Numbered from the stretch's first letter, positions 22,117-34,324 are shown. The stretch: DNA of 64,000 bases from Mesorhabditis belari (GCA_958450365.1 CAUEEP010000056.1:1-64000); one strand, 5' to 3'. A program made the numbers and translations. Notes: generated by a model not told the origin, from the sequence alone.

Positions 22117-25100
22117 ATGACTGATATTTTCGATGATGGCTTGGGAATTCTGGGAACACATGTGACCGTGAGTTTGAATCTGGAGTGTTGCTAGATCATT
22201 TTTCAGTTCCTTAGCTCGCTTTCCATCGAATAAACTCTAGCTTTACAGTGGGAACTTGTGGAGAGTAGTCTGCAAAGAGGGCTTAAGATTGGGGCGAGAT
22301 TCGGCGCAAATCGATCAGCACAGAGTATCGCCGATGGAGTGGTGAGTGCGAGTTTGAAAAAACGACAAAATTTGAAACCTTTTGAAGTCCGGGTTTCTCG
22401 GGGCTTCGAGGATTTTGAATTTGGAGTGTTGCTAGATCATTTTTCAGTTGTTAGCTTGTTTTTTGTTAGGTTTTCCAACGAAAAGTGACATTGGATAGGC
22501 TAACTAGCAAACAAGCTACATTTCTAGATATATTTCTCTATTAAACAAGCTACATTTCTCTACTAAACAAGCTACAGTTCTAGCTATATTTCTCCAATAA
22601 AACAAGCTACATTTCTAGCGATATTCCCAGCTATATTCCTAACTACATTTCCCTATCAAAGAAGCTATATTTCTAGCTATATTTCTAGCTATATTTCTTG
22701 CTATATTTCCCTATCAAACAAGCGAAGAATGATTGGGTTTTGTGAGCTTTGAGATAAAACAAAATGCGACTAGTCGGCTTCGAACTCTCGACTATACTTC
22801 ATTTCTGCACAAAGAAAACAATCATTTAAAGCAACACTATCCATTCAAATACCCGAAAACCCGAGGCATGCCAGGTGACGTTCATGGCCTAGTGGCTAAG
22901 AGCCTTGTATCACAGCTGAGAGGTCGAGGGGTCGATCCCGCTAGTGACAATAGAGCTTCTTTTTCAAAACTTTTATTTTAATGTTGAAAGAAAACTTGAA
23001 AAACTGAAAATATAAAAAGCCAAACACTCTAGAATACAGACAGATTGAATTTCGTGTACAAGTGTTGATTGAGCTCACTTGATTGAGCGATTGATTGAGC
23101 TCGCTTTCAGGGCTACAGCTCGATCATCGCTTTGGTGGATGCGGATTGGATTGGTGATGAAAAGGCGATTGCTGAACTACCAAAAAGGGTATAAAAGCTA
23201 GATAAAGTATATGAAAATGTTATTTTCTTAGTTTATCGTCAAAATCGCCTCATTGATCCAGGGGAAACGTGTTCGCGACGAGAAATTGTTGGAGACACCG
23301 CTCGACGAAGGAGACGAGTATTTGCGAGAATGGGCAAAGCTCATTCGAGGAGTCAGTTCGAAAGAATCGATTTTTCTAAAAAGATTTCAATTCTCACAAA
23401 ATACCGTAATCTTTCGTCGGTTTGATTTGGGTTAAATTCGATGTGAATGAATTACAAAAGCTTAATGAATGAAATGGGCTGATTGAATGAATTCATTTGA
23501 ATTTAGTCGACTAGATACAACTGTTTCGTTTGTCTAAAATGAGTGCTTTATTTGAGAAAACGAAAACAGCAATCCTTAAGGGCTAAAGTACAGTAATCTT
23601 TAAGGGCTAAAGTACAGTAACCTTTAAGGGCTACAGTGTCTACAGTACAGTAATTTTTAAGGACTACATTGGCTACAGTACAGTAATCCTTAAGGGCTAC
23701 AGTACTGTAATCTTTAACGGCTACAGTACAGTAATCTTTAAGGGCTACAGTGTCTACAGTACAGTAATCTTTAAGGGCTACAGTGTCTACAGTACAGTAA
23801 TTTTTAAGGGCTACGGTACTGTAATCTTTAACGGCTACAGTACAGTAGCCACATTGGCTACAGTAATCGCTAAAGCTTTTACAGTAACTTCTAGCGACTA
23901 AGGACCTCTAGCTCTTACAGTAACCTTTTACAGTAGCCTCTAGCTTAAGGGCTACAGTGGCCACAGTACCGTAACCTTTAAGGGTTACAGTGGCTACAGT
24001 AACGGCTACAGTACAGTAACCTTTAAGGGCTATAATACAGTAATCCTTAAGAGCTACGGTACAGTAATCTCTAAGGGCTACAGTACAAATTGGGCTGACT
24101 GAATGAATTGATTAGAATTGAGTCGACTAGATGGAAACTGTTTCGTTTGTCTAAAATGAGTGCTTTTTTTGGAGAAAACGAATATTCTTAGATTCACAAC
24201 ACCGAGTGCGAGGTTTTCGATCAGATCAACGAAGCGAAAAACACTGAACATTTGAGCCTGCCAAAAGTGGGTTAACTTGGTTTTTGAGTTTTTTCGTTTT
24301 TGTTGACAAAAAAAACCAACTTTCTTTTTTTGTTAACATGGAGATTTTCATTCTCGCCTTTTTGTTAAATCGTAGAACTTTTTAAAGCAATAAAGCAGGG
24401 CTAGCGCTAGCTTTGGGTCTGATCAAAATCAAGATTTTACCCTTTATGTCAAAATTGAGTAATGGAAATGTACAGGGTATTCAGTTTTTACGACAACTTC
24501 TTTTTTTTTTTTTGGTAGATTTTTTGCGGATCCCAAGCGCCAAGCGCAATCCAAATGTGTTAAGTGTTATATAAAATATTGAAGCCCATAATCTTAGCCA
24601 CATTTTTCTGTTTAAAGTTTCCCGATTGCAGATAGACAACTCACTTTACAAACCCTTAAATGAGTTGTATCCCTTTCCGTTGATCCCTTTCCGGCACGCT
24701 ACGATTTTTGGTGAGTTAGACTTAAACTTAGACTACAAACTTAGACTACGCATCCTATCGACATGAAGTTTAAAGAGAACTTCATAATTTTGAGTTTATT
24801 GAAGTTCCTGAGCAAAATTCTAATAAAAACAAATCAAATAATTGGTTTCAATCAAATAATCAATCCCAAATGCAGAGATGAAGGATTTCTCTTGTAAGCT
24901 AGCTGTGTGATCAGTCTAGAAGTCTGGTCTAGAAGTCTAGACATGGTCTAGAAGTCTAGACATGGTCTAGAAGTCTAGACGTGGTTTAGAAGTCCTAGAA
25001 GTCTAGACGTGGTCTAGAAGTCCTAGAAGTCTAGACGTGGTCTAGAAGTCTAGAAGTCCTAGAAGTCTAGACGTGGTTTAGAAGTCCTAGAAGTCTAGAC

Positions 25101-28100
25101 GTGGTCTAGAAGTCCTAGACGTCTAGACGTGGTCTAGAAGTCTAGAATTCCTAGAAGTCTAGACGTGGTCTAGAAGTCTAGAAGTCCTAGAAGTCTAGAC
25201 GTGGTCTAGAAGTCCTAGAAGTCTAGACGTGGTCTAGAAGTCCTAGAAGTCTAGACGTGGTCTAGAAGTCCTAGAAGTCTAGACGTGGTCTAGAAGTCCT
25301 AGACGTCTAGACGTGGTCTAGAAGTCCTAGAAGTCTAGACGTGGTCTAGAAGTCAAGACGTGGTCTAAAAGTCTAGACGAGGAAAAAGAACTCATTTTCT
25401 CTATCGTTTATCGTGTGAATAAAGCTTTTGATTGATAGTAAATCTTAAATAAACTTAAATAAACGCTTCGTTTCAGGTTTGGTTCACGAAAAAGTTCTCC
25501 TCTCCAAGCGACAACGTCGGTTTTATCATTATGGAGTATTTGGAAGAAGTGAAACACTATCATCTGCACGATAATCTCGGAATCGATCAATTGAAACAAG
25601 TCTCAATAGAAAACCCATTTATTGATAATAAAAAAGATCAAATATTATCCAAATTTATCCAAAAATCTATCCAAAAATCAAAAATAATTTCTGAAATCAA
25701 TTTCAAATTATTCTTAACGAATTTTCTAGTAAAAAACGGGCTTTTCATTACTTTTCATTTACTTTTCTCTAGGAAATTCTTTAGAAAAAGTTTTCCTGAT
25801 AAAGTAAAACAATTTCTTAATAGGTAATCCGGGAAATCACGAAAATCCAAGCTTTCTTCATCAATGAGAAAATCGTTTATGGCGAAGATTTGCGGCAAAG
25901 AAGTGCACAAAAATTCTATGCTCATTTATTGCCAAAAGAGGTGACAAATGATTGGAAATCTTTACTGTACTGTAGCCCTTAAAGATTACTGTACTGTGGC
26001 TCTTAAAGATTGCTGTACTGTAGCCACTGTAGCCCTTAAAGATTACTGTACTGTAGCCACTGTAGCCCTTAAAGCTTGCTGTACTGTAGCCACTGTAGCC
26101 CTTAAAGATTACTGTACTGTAGCCACTGTAGCCCTTAAAGCTTGCTGTACTGTAGCCACTGTAGCCCTTAAAGATTACTGTACTGTAGCCACTGTAGCCC
26201 TTAAAGTTTACTGTACTGTAGCCACTGTAGCCCTTAAAGGTTACTGTACTGTAGCCCTTAAAGTTTACTGTACTGTAGCCACTGTAGCCCTTAAGGATTA
26301 CTGTAGTCGGCTCAATTCAAATCAAATCTTTATAAATCTTTATAAATCTTTACAAATCTTTACAAATCTTTACAAATTCTTTTTTCAGAAGTTTAAAATG
26401 ATATTCGTTGGTTTGAAACATTTGGGAGTGGATAGATTGACCGAGTTAGCCGATGGGATGCTGGGCAAATTCGATGAGATCTACGATTTGAATCGACTTG
26501 ACGCCCTGCATCATCCAGAGAAATCGGGTAATTGACTCAAAAAAGATCCCTTAGAGCTTTGTTGGCATGAACGCAACCCTTCTGGCATACGAATTAAGTG
26601 GCTACAAAAGAGCCACATTGGCTACAGTAATCGCGAAAGCTTTTACAGTAACTTCTAGCGACTAAGGGCCTCTAGCTCTTACAGTAGCCTGTTAAGAGCT
26701 ACAGTGGTTACAGTAATCCTGAAGGGCTACAGTGGCCACAGTACAGTAACCTTGAAGGGTTACAGTGGCTACAGTAACTGCATGAGTACAGTAATCCTGA
26801 AGGGCTACAGTACAGTAATCCTTAAGGGTTACAGTGGCTACAGTAGCCGCTATAATGAGCACAGTAATCCCTATAGCTACAATAATCTCTCTAGAGGCCC
26901 ATAGAAGCTACAGTCAAACGATTACGGTAACCCATGTCTACAGTAATCCGTCAATTACAGTAGTACAGTATCCTAAAGTGATTCTAAAGCTGTTGGAATA
27001 GTAAAGTAATCCCTAAAGCCACCGCGAAAGCTGTTACATTAGTACAGTAATCTCTGAAGCTACAGCCACAGCTACAGTAACTCCTAGACTCACTAACGTA
27101 ACCTATAAATGAACTAATCGTTTCAAGGAATGTCTGGCGTTTTGTGTCACGGAGATATGTGGGCAACGAATTTTCTCTTTGACAAAAAGACGGACGATTT
27201 GCGATTTCTCATCGATTTCCAGGTATCCACGGTTTTGGCGGATTTAAACAAACAAATTTCTGAAGCTTTCAATGAATCTTTCAATAAAACTTTCAATAAA
27301 TAACATTCTTAAAGTAATTTTCTGTTAATCAATATAAAAAGGTTGTAATTTATCTTTGAGAATCTCGAAATATTTCATCATTCATCACTATCTATTATAT
27401 TCATCAAAAAAAGATCCCTAGAGCCTTGTTGGCATGAACGCAACCCTTCTAGCATACGAATTAAGTGGCTGCAAAAGAGCCACATTAGCTCCAGTAAAGC
27501 TCTAAAGCTCTAAAGCTTTCCCTGTGAAGCTTTCCCTGCGAAGCTTTCCCTGTGAAGCTGTGAAGCTTTCCCTGTGAAGCTGTGAAGCTTTCCCTGTGAA
27601 GCTGTGAAGCTTTCCCTGTGAAGCTTTCCCTGTGAAGCTTTCCCTGTGAAGCTGTGAAGCTTTCCCTGTGAAGCTGTGAAGCTTTCCCTGTGAAGCTTTC
27701 CCTGTGAAGCTTTCCCTGTGAAGCTTTCCCTGTGAAGCTGTGAATCTTTCCCTGTGAAGCTGTGAAGCTTTCCCTGTGAAGCTGTGAAGCTTTCCCTGTG
27801 AAGCTTTCCCTGTGAAGCTTTCCCTGTGAAGCTTTCCCTGTGAAGCTGTGAATCTTTCCCTGTGAAGCTGTGAAGCTTTCCCTGTGAAGCTTTCCCTGTG
27901 AAGCTTTCCCTGTGAAGCTTTCCCTGTGAAGCTGTGAAGCTTTCCCTGTGAAGCTGTGAAGCTTTCCCTGTGAAGCTGTGAAGCTTTCCCTGTGAAGCTT
28001 CCCTGTGAAGCTTTCCCTGTGAAGCTTTCCCTGTGAAGCTGTGAAGCTTTCCCTGTGAAGCTGTGAAGCTTTCCCTGTGAAGCTGTGAATCTTTCCCTGT

Positions 28101-31100
28101 GAAGCTGTGAAGCTTTCCCTGTGAAGCTGTGAAGCTTTCCCTGTGAAGCTTTCCCTGTGAAGCTTTCCCTGTGAAGCTTTCCCTGTGAAGCTGTGAAGCT
28201 TTCCCTGTGAAGCTGTGAAGCTTTCCCTGTGAAGCTGTGAATCTTTCCCTGTGAAGCTGTGAAGCTTTCCCTGTGAAGCTGTGAAGCTTTCCCTGTGAAG
28301 CTTTCCCTGTGAAGCTTTCCCTGTGAAGCTTTCCCTGTGAAGCTTTCCCTGTGAAGCTTTCCCTGTGAAGCTGTGAAGCTTTCCCTGTGAAGCTTTCCCT
28401 GTGAAGCTTTCCCTGTGAAGCTGTGAAGCTTTCCCTGTGAAGCTGTGAAGCTTTCCCTGTGAAGCTTTCCCTGTGAAGCTTTCCCTGTGAAGCTTTCCCT
28501 GTGAAGCTGTGAATCTTTCCCTGTGAAGCTGTGAAGCTTTCCCTGTGAAGCTGTGAAGCTTTCCCTGTGAAGCTTTCCCTGTGAAGCTTTCCCTGTGAAG
28601 CTTTCCCTGTGAAGCTTTCCCTGTGAAGCTTTCCCTGTGAAGCTGTGAAGCTTTCCCTGTGAAGCTTTCCCTGTGAAGCTTTCCCTGTGAAGCTTTCCCT
28701 GTGAAGCTTTCCCTGTGAAGCTGTGAAGCTTTCCCTGTGAAGCTGTGAATCTTTCCCTGTGAAGCTGTGAAGCTTTCCCTGTGAAGCTGTGAAGCTTTCC
28801 CTGTGAAGCTTTCCCTGTGAAGCTTTCCCTGTGAAGCTTTCCCTGTGAAGCTTTCCCTGTGAAGCTTTCCCTGTGAAGCTTTCCCTGTCCCTACAAACTT
28901 TACAAAGAGATTTTAAATGTAAAACATCGAATTTAGATATAAAGTAATTGATTTTTGGTTTAGAATTCAGATTTCTGCTTTAAAGAATAGCTTTTAGATG
29001 GCTCATCTCGGGAATCCAATTGACGATTTGCTCAGAGCGTTCATTTTAGGGTTATCCGGGGAAATGCGAAGGAAATAGTTGGGGGTTTTTTTTTTTATAT
29101 GTCGTAAATATATGTCGTAGCCGATTATGAATGAAATTTTTTGGCAAATCTTTCTAGTAGAGCAACCCTTTAATGTATGATGACATAATATTATATCATC
29201 TTGTAGCGAATTCAATTCTGCGTCGATTGGTACCAAATTTGTGCGTTTAGGTTCAAAATTGCCGGCGCTACAACGTTTCATTCAAAATCGGCGTGACCCC
29301 CGTAGCCGATTAATGAATGAGTGGGTCTAGGAGCGTCCAACCATCAAGTATTTGGTATTATTCAACGCAGAATCATTAATAATTATGTTAAATTTTTCAA
29401 ATTAGCAAGATTTGATAAAAAGAAAAAAAATTAGAGCAAAAAAAACTGTTTGTTCACGGGGAAACTTTGAGGCGCCATAATTTTTTTGTTTTTTATCCAA
29501 TCTTTCTAATTTTAAAAATTTAACATAATTATTAATGCTTCTGTGTTGAATGATACCAAATACTTGATGGTTGGACGCTCCTAGACCCACTCATTCATAA
29601 TCGGCTACGACATATACAGGGCACAACGAGTACGTAGTTTGAAAAAAAAACCATTTGTCTTGAAATCAAAAATCTAAGCACTAACAATTCTTAAATGATG
29701 TCCAACTAAGAGAAAAAAATGCAAAAAGAATCGATTTCGACTTGATAGGTCGAGAAATTTTGTCTTTCTACAGAATCTACAGAATCTACAGAAGTATTCG
29801 ACAGAAACCATAAGTGTTATATATATTCTGAAAGCTCAGGTTGAGCTCTGCACGATGGTATCAGTTTTTCTATACGTTTCCTGTTTTATTCAGGGTTTTT
29901 GCCCTTCTGAACACCAAAGTTGAAACCTAGAAATTTTCAAAGTCACTTTTCATCGCGATACCGTCGTCAAATCGTGCTGCAAAGTGTGTTTTTTGGAATC
30001 TACGCAAAAAATTGGCCCAGGAAAGTGAAATTTGAATAATTGCAACTGGGATATCTTAGGAGAATTGATTAGGTCAAAAGACAAAATTTCTCGACCTATT
30101 AACAAAAAATTGACAAGTCGAAATCGATTCTTTTTGCATTTTTTTTCTCTTAGTTGGACATCATTTAAGAATTGCTAGTGCTTAGATTTTTGATTTGAAG
30201 ACAAATGGGTTTTTTGTACTCGTTGTGCAGGGTGTTCCACAATTACTGATACCCCGACTCCTCATCATAAAAGCATTGTCCAGCATTGTCGTAAATTGTC
30301 CAGCGCGATCGAGCGATTTATTGACTAATTTATTGACTTTTAAGTTTTTCTTGTTTTAAACTTATTTTCATTTAATAATATTGAAAAACGGGGCCCCAGA
30401 AAGGGAAGGGTCTGTGGTCGACCCCGTCCGATCTGCCGACGTCGGCGTTTGAGCAACGTCGGCGCGTTTGAGCAACGTTTGAGCAACGTCGGCGCGTTTG
30501 AGCAACGTTTGAGCAACGTCGGCGCCGGTTAGTCGTGGGTTCGACTCCCATGGGTTCCCCTCCGAGCGCCCCAGCCCGGCCATCGGAGTATCATCGGCTA
30601 CGACAACTACACTTCTGCCTCAGTAAATGTGGAAGCGGGTTGTGATCTGCGCTAAGTGCGAAGACAGATCAAATCATTATTATTATTAATATTGAAAAAC
30701 TTGTTCTTTTTTAGAAATAGCCAAGCCGGCTTGGCTTGGCTCGGCCAAGATAAAAAGAGCACTCAAAATGTGTGTCGAGTGATACTCGAGTTGGTTAACT
30801 GAATATCTTTAGAGACCGATTTTGAGTGCTCTTTTTATCTATGAAATATTAACTTTTTTTAAAAACTTTTTCACCTATCATGTAGCCAAGAACGCAAGGA
30901 ATTTTTTTGGCTTAAAAGTTGAACCGGCTTGGTTTTTTGGATTTTGAGAAATTTGACGGCGCTGTTTTGAACGTTTTCTATTATGGCGCTGTTTTGAACG
31001 TTTTCTATTATGGCGCTGTTTTGAACGTTTTCTATTATGGCGCTGTTTTGAACGTTTTCTATTATGGCGCTGTTTTGAACGTTTTCTATTATGGCGCTGT

Positions 31101-32420
31101 TTTGACTACCTCCCCTTTTCAGTGCTTCGACAATTTTGGCCAGATGGCCGACCGGTTAGGAGTCTTGTCTCTTAAGCGGAAGGTCGAGGGTTCAATCACT
31201 CTGGCAAGATAAAAATGTTTCTTTTTCCCACCAAGTGGGTTTTTTCTTTCACAACATTTGGGTAATAGGGGTAAATAGGGGTGAGAACGGCCGCAGTGCC
31301 ATAAAATTGTGTGTTTAACCTTTATGTCTTATTATGTACCCTTTGTTTGTATCACATTATTGGTTTTCAATAAATGTATTTTCAAATATAAAACTTGAAC
31401 GGGCTTGGTTTTTTGGATTTTGAGAACTTTGACGGCGCTGTTTTGAACGTTTTCTATTATGGCGCTGTTTTGAACGTTTTCTATTATGGCGCTGTTTTGA
31501 CTACCCCCTTTTATCAGGTATCAGTAATTGTGGAACACCCTGTATAATGATATAGATTAAAAAAAAATCATCTAGTTTATCTAGCATATAAATCATTCAG
31601 CGAACAAGAATTACTTGAGTTCTACCATTCTTGCTTAAACTCGCAACTCCGCGATTCCGAATCGCCATTCAGTATTGAGCAGGTAATTTTTTTTTTGAAA
31701 AGTATCTACGGTAAATACTCTAATAGACGGTGTGACGATATGAACCCCATAATGATGGTGCGGAGTGCTACGTAGTCTAGCTTTGAACGAGTTCCCAGAA
31801 TGACGGTGCGGAGCGTTGCGTAGTCTAGCTTTGGACGCGTTTTTCTCGACACTGGTTCATGCTACAATGCTCGCTTTGGTATCAAAAAATAGCCCTGAAT
31901 TTCAGCTATTTTTTCATACCAAAGACGCATTTTTTGAAAGTATGGGCGCTTTGAAAAAAAGAAATACTAAAGAACATCAACTTTTGCCACTACGCGACTG
32001 TACGAGGGGGGGTGGGGTACTATTAAAGTATTTACGTTAGGTTCTAACTGTATGTTAGCTGTTTTCTAGCTAAAATCCGAATATCGAGCGTATTTCCCGT
32101 TGGCGGCTTTGTGCAACACGGTAATGCTTGGACCAGTTTTGATGTTCTCGATGAATCAAGTGAGTGCGGCGATTATGATTCTGATCACAAAGAAAGGAGC
32201 ATTTTTTTAGTAAACCCGTAGGTTTACTAAAAAAGTGCTCTTTTCTTTGATTACCGAAATTATCCCTTTATTTTTATGATTAGAATCCCAGATTTCTTCT
32301 TTCAAGCAAATTCTGAGTTTCTAGATTAAAGATGAGGCTCAAAAGGGTGAAATGATGACGAAAGTGTTCGAGAAAATGATCGCCATTTACGAGGATGCGC
32401 TTGAGATTTCGGGGAATTGA
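22117..32420 (+). CDS. CHK/EcKinase-like small-molecule kinase
   Basis: Exons: 22117-22167, 22249-22341, 23111-23188, 23232-23351, 24192-24266, 25477-25599, 25824-25940, 26389-26527, 27128-27222, 28998-29077, 31601-31682, 32070-32159, 32325-32420 (412 aa). Phases fit at every junction. The N terminus (DDGLGILGTHVT) and the length match the nematode CHK/DUF1679 family. FIVKIAS gives the probable ATP-binding lysine (K78). HGDMWATN (273-280) is the Brenner-type catalytic loop, with D275 and N280, and LIDFQ gives the metal-binding D295. Family-typical ELLEFYHSC and EYRAYFP motifs follow. It is probably a cytosolic phosphotransferase. Family members act on choline, ecdysteroid-like or glucoside substrates; the substrate here is unknown. 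Donors gttggg (exon 10) and gtcagt (exon 4) are weak. Introns 3-10 are swollen by repeats. Confidence 0.9.
22500..22722. repeat. Short repeats of acaagctacatttct
   Basis: About nine imperfect copies of a 15-25-base unit (tctagctatatttct) in intron 2 of the kinase gene. Confidence 0.65.
22882..22952 (+). pseudogene. tRNA-like sequence, family B, in kinase intron
   Basis: GGCCTAGTGGCTAAGAGCC (D arm) and GAGGGGTCGATCCCGC (T arm) match the family seen at 6567. The anticodon arm is not paired, so function is doubtful. Confidence 0.4.
23575..24090. repeat. Minisatellite in kinase intron 4 (cttaagggctacagtacagtaat)
   Basis: About 17 units of 20-31 bases with ctttaagggctacagtacag. The same unit occurs in the opposite orientation in intron 7 (25960-26315), so the two arrays form a long inverted pair within one transcript. 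Confidence 0.9.
24900..25382. repeat. 27 bp minisatellite in kinase intron 5
   Basis: About 17 units of ctagaagtctagacgtggtc with an optional insert of tagaagtcc. The unit is itself rich in the palindrome tctaga. Confidence 0.9.
25960..26315. repeat. Minisatellite in kinase intron 7, inverse of intron 4
   Basis: About 12 units of attactgtactgtagcc and cttaaag, exactly the complement of the intron 4 array. The + strand happens to stay open through it (TVALKDYC repeats), but an in-frame stop directly after exon 7 argues against intron retention. Confidence 0.9.
26575..26970. repeat. ctacagtaatcc-rich array in kinase intron 8
   Basis: Irregular units (gggctacagtggccacagtacagtaa) in the same orientation as intron 4. 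A leader (gttggcatgaacgcaaccct..gagccacatt) is repeated at about 27425-27490 in intron 9, so a block of this region was copied downstream. Confidence 0.8.
27490..28888. repeat. 1.4 kb minisatellite in kinase intron 9
   Basis: About 85 copies of ctttccctgtgaag (14 bases), often followed by an extra ctgtgaag (8 bases), giving a mixed 14/22-base pattern. Higher-order blocks containing the variant gaatctttccc recur roughly every 150-250 bases. It is the largest array in the window. Confidence 0.95.
29297..29612. mobile_element. Foldback MITE in kinase intron 10
   Basis: Inverted arms of about 110 bases start cgtagccgattaatgaatga and include gtctaggagcgtccaacc. The inner part is AT-rich and non-coding. 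A further end fragment in opposite orientation lies at about 29107-29132. Confidence 0.75.
29617..30227. mobile_element. Foldback MITE with CAGGGCACAACGAG ends
   Basis: Left end: TA/cagggcacaacgagtac. Right end: gtactcgttgtgc. Arms of about 140 bases include gaatcgatttcgacttg. The right tip is cut off and runs directly into the start of the next element (CAGGGTGTTCC), which suggests one element replaced or recombined with the end of the other. It is in intron 10 of the kinase gene. Confidence 0.75.
30228..31542. mobile_element. Tc1/mariner-type non-autonomous element
   Basis: Terminal inverted repeats of about 25 bases, cagggtgttccacaattact at the left and its complement at the right, end at TA (31543). 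The interior has no transposase but holds a 27-base minisatellite (ggcgctgttttgaacgtttt; 30955-31110, with a second block at 31432-31500), a GC-rich cggcgcgtttgagcaac repeat (30440-30530) and a tRNA-like sequence at 31137. It lies in intron 10 of the kinase gene. Confidence 0.75.
31137..31208 (+). pseudogene. tRNA-like sequence, family B, inside a transposon
   Basis: GCCAGA pairs with TCTGGC (six acceptor pairs). The D arm is GGCCGACCGGTTAG and the B box AGGGTTCAATCAC. The loop would show CTT, but the anticodon stem does not pair. Its acceptor is the best of family B. Confidence 0.45.
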
Positions 32421-32460
32421 GATAAAGGTGAAATGATGAAGAAAGTGCTCGAGAAATAAA
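32421..32460 (+). other. In-frame partial duplicate of kinase last exon, and poly(A) signal
   Basis: Directly after the TGA stop the frame reads DKGEMMKKVLEK and then TAA, a copy of KGEMMTKVFEK in the last exon. A tandem duplication of about 75 bases has clearly occurred. AATAAA at 32455-32460 is a fitting poly(A) signal. Confidence 0.7.
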
Positions 32461-32511
32461 GAATTTAGAATATTTTCCATAAACCAGCACAAAAATAAGA
32501 CAAAATCAGAT

Positions 32512-32940
32512 AAGATCAGACAAAATAAGACAAAATAAGATAAAACAAGAAAAAATAAGACAAAATAAGACAAAACAAGAAAAAATAAGATAAAATACGA
32601 CAAAATAAGATAAAATAAGACAAAATACGACAAAATAAGATAAAATAAGACAAATGAAGACAAAATAAGATAAAATAAGATAAAATAAGACAAAATCAGA
32701 TAAGATCAGACAAAATAAGACAAAATAAGACAAAATAAGACAAAACAAGAAAAAATAAGACAAAAAAAGAAAAAATAAGACAAAACAAGAAAAAATAAGA
32801 TAAAATAAGACAAATGAAGATAAAATAAGAAAAAATAAGATAAAATCACACAAAATAAGATAAAATAAGATAAAACCAGACAAAATAAGAAAAAATAAGA
32901 CAAAATAAGATAAAATCAGATAAAATAAGAAGAAACTCAA
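32512..32940. repeat. (aagacaaaataagataaaat)n array
   Basis: About 40 copies of 10-base units acaaaataag and ataaaataag. Minus-strand open frames (YFVLFYLILS) are artefacts of the array. Confidence 0.9.
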
Positions 32941-33254
32941 GTAAAAAAAAAATGCTTGGGAAAAAATAAAAAAAAAAACCAAGAAGCGAGTACCTTATGC
33001 CAGCTCGGTTTGCCAGATGCAGAGCGATTGTGGGCTCGCACAAAGAACATCTCGCATTTCACAAAAGGAGTTTTTCCTTTACTTTGAGAATGATTTTCTT
33101 TGGTTTCTGCGGTCCAATCAACCTCTATTTTGTCTCATTCGAAAGCCTGAAATGTCCTCTTTAAAACCATATAAAACATTGACTTTAAAATCGTTTCTAG
33201 AAAAGTTATGTGCTTTTAAAAGCACGGTTGCTCTTCTGAAAAGCGTTTAACAAG

Positions 33255-33985
33255 CTTCAAAGACTTCAACTTCAACACTGAAACTTCAACTTCAACACAC
33301 CGAAACTTCAACTTCAACACACCGAAACTTCAACTTCAGCACCGAAACTTCAACTTCAACACACCGAAACTTCAACTTCAACACTGAAACTTCAACTTCA
33401 ACACACCGAAACTTCAACTTCAACACACCGAAACTTCAACTTCAACACACCGAAACTTCAACTTCAACACACCGAAACTTCAACTTCAACACACCGAAAC
33501 TTCAACTTCAACACACCGAAACTTCAACTTCAACACACCGAAACTTCAACTTCAGCACCGAAACTTCAACTTCAACACACCGAAACTTCAACTTCAACAC
33601 TGAAACTTCAACTTCAACACACCGAAACTTCAACTTCAACACACCGAAACTTCAACTTCAACACACCGAAACTTCAACTTCAACACACCGAAACTTCAAC
33701 TTCAGCACCGAAACTTCAACTTCAACACACCGGAAACTTCAACTTCAACACTGAAACTTCAACTTCAACACACCGAAACTTCAACTTCAACACACCGAAA
33801 CTTCAACTTCAACACACCGAAACTTCAACTTCAGCACCGAAACTTCAACTTCAACACACCGAAACTTCAACTTCAGCACCGAAACTTCAACTTCAACACA
33901 CCGAAACTTCAACTTCAACACTGAAACTTCAACTTCAACACACCGAAACTTCAACTTCAGCACCGAAACTTCAACTTTTCAAACT
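33255..33985. repeat. 22 bp minisatellite (cttcaacttcaacacaccgaaa)
   Basis: About 34 units of 16-22 bases, mainly aacttcaacttcaacacacc with shorter gcaccg and cactg versions. The variant order is patterned, for example three or more long units followed by a gcaccg unit. Confidence 0.92.
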
Positions 33986-34324
33986 TTAAATCATTAATAA
34001 ACGTTAAATTTCCCTAAATTCACATGTTTTGGATTGTTTTTTTCTGAAAAATATTCATTAGAATTGATCAAAAACTCCCTCAAGACATCGTTTCCTTATC
34101 GCAAATCCGTAAAACCGCTTAAAATCTTTTTTTTTTCTTGACATTTTTTGGCATTTGATATTTGCAAAATTTCAAAGTAAAGCTATTTATTTATTTAGTG
34201 AAAATTCTTATTTATCAATTTTATTATGCTTATTTTCCTATTCTATTCACTGTTTTCTGTAGGATTCACATCGTTGTTGAAAGATTCGAAAGTATGTTTT
34301 CTTGAGGAAATAATAAGATTTTCG

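Noticed and set aside
25948..26535. 195-codon frame joining intron 7 repeat to kinase exon 8
   Set aside because: Exon 7 reading into this intron meets a stop (AGCCCTTAA), and exon 8 has a good acceptor at 26388, so the frame is coincidental.
27490..28888. CRISPR-like array
   Set aside because: Units are contiguous and nearly identical with no unique spacers, in a eukaryotic intron. It is a minisatellite. The same applies to 33255-33985.
32280..33043. Hydrophobic minus-strand frames (YFVLFYLILS) as a membrane protein
   Set aside because: They come from the acaaaataag repeat. The left end also overlaps the real last exon of the kinase gene on the other strand.
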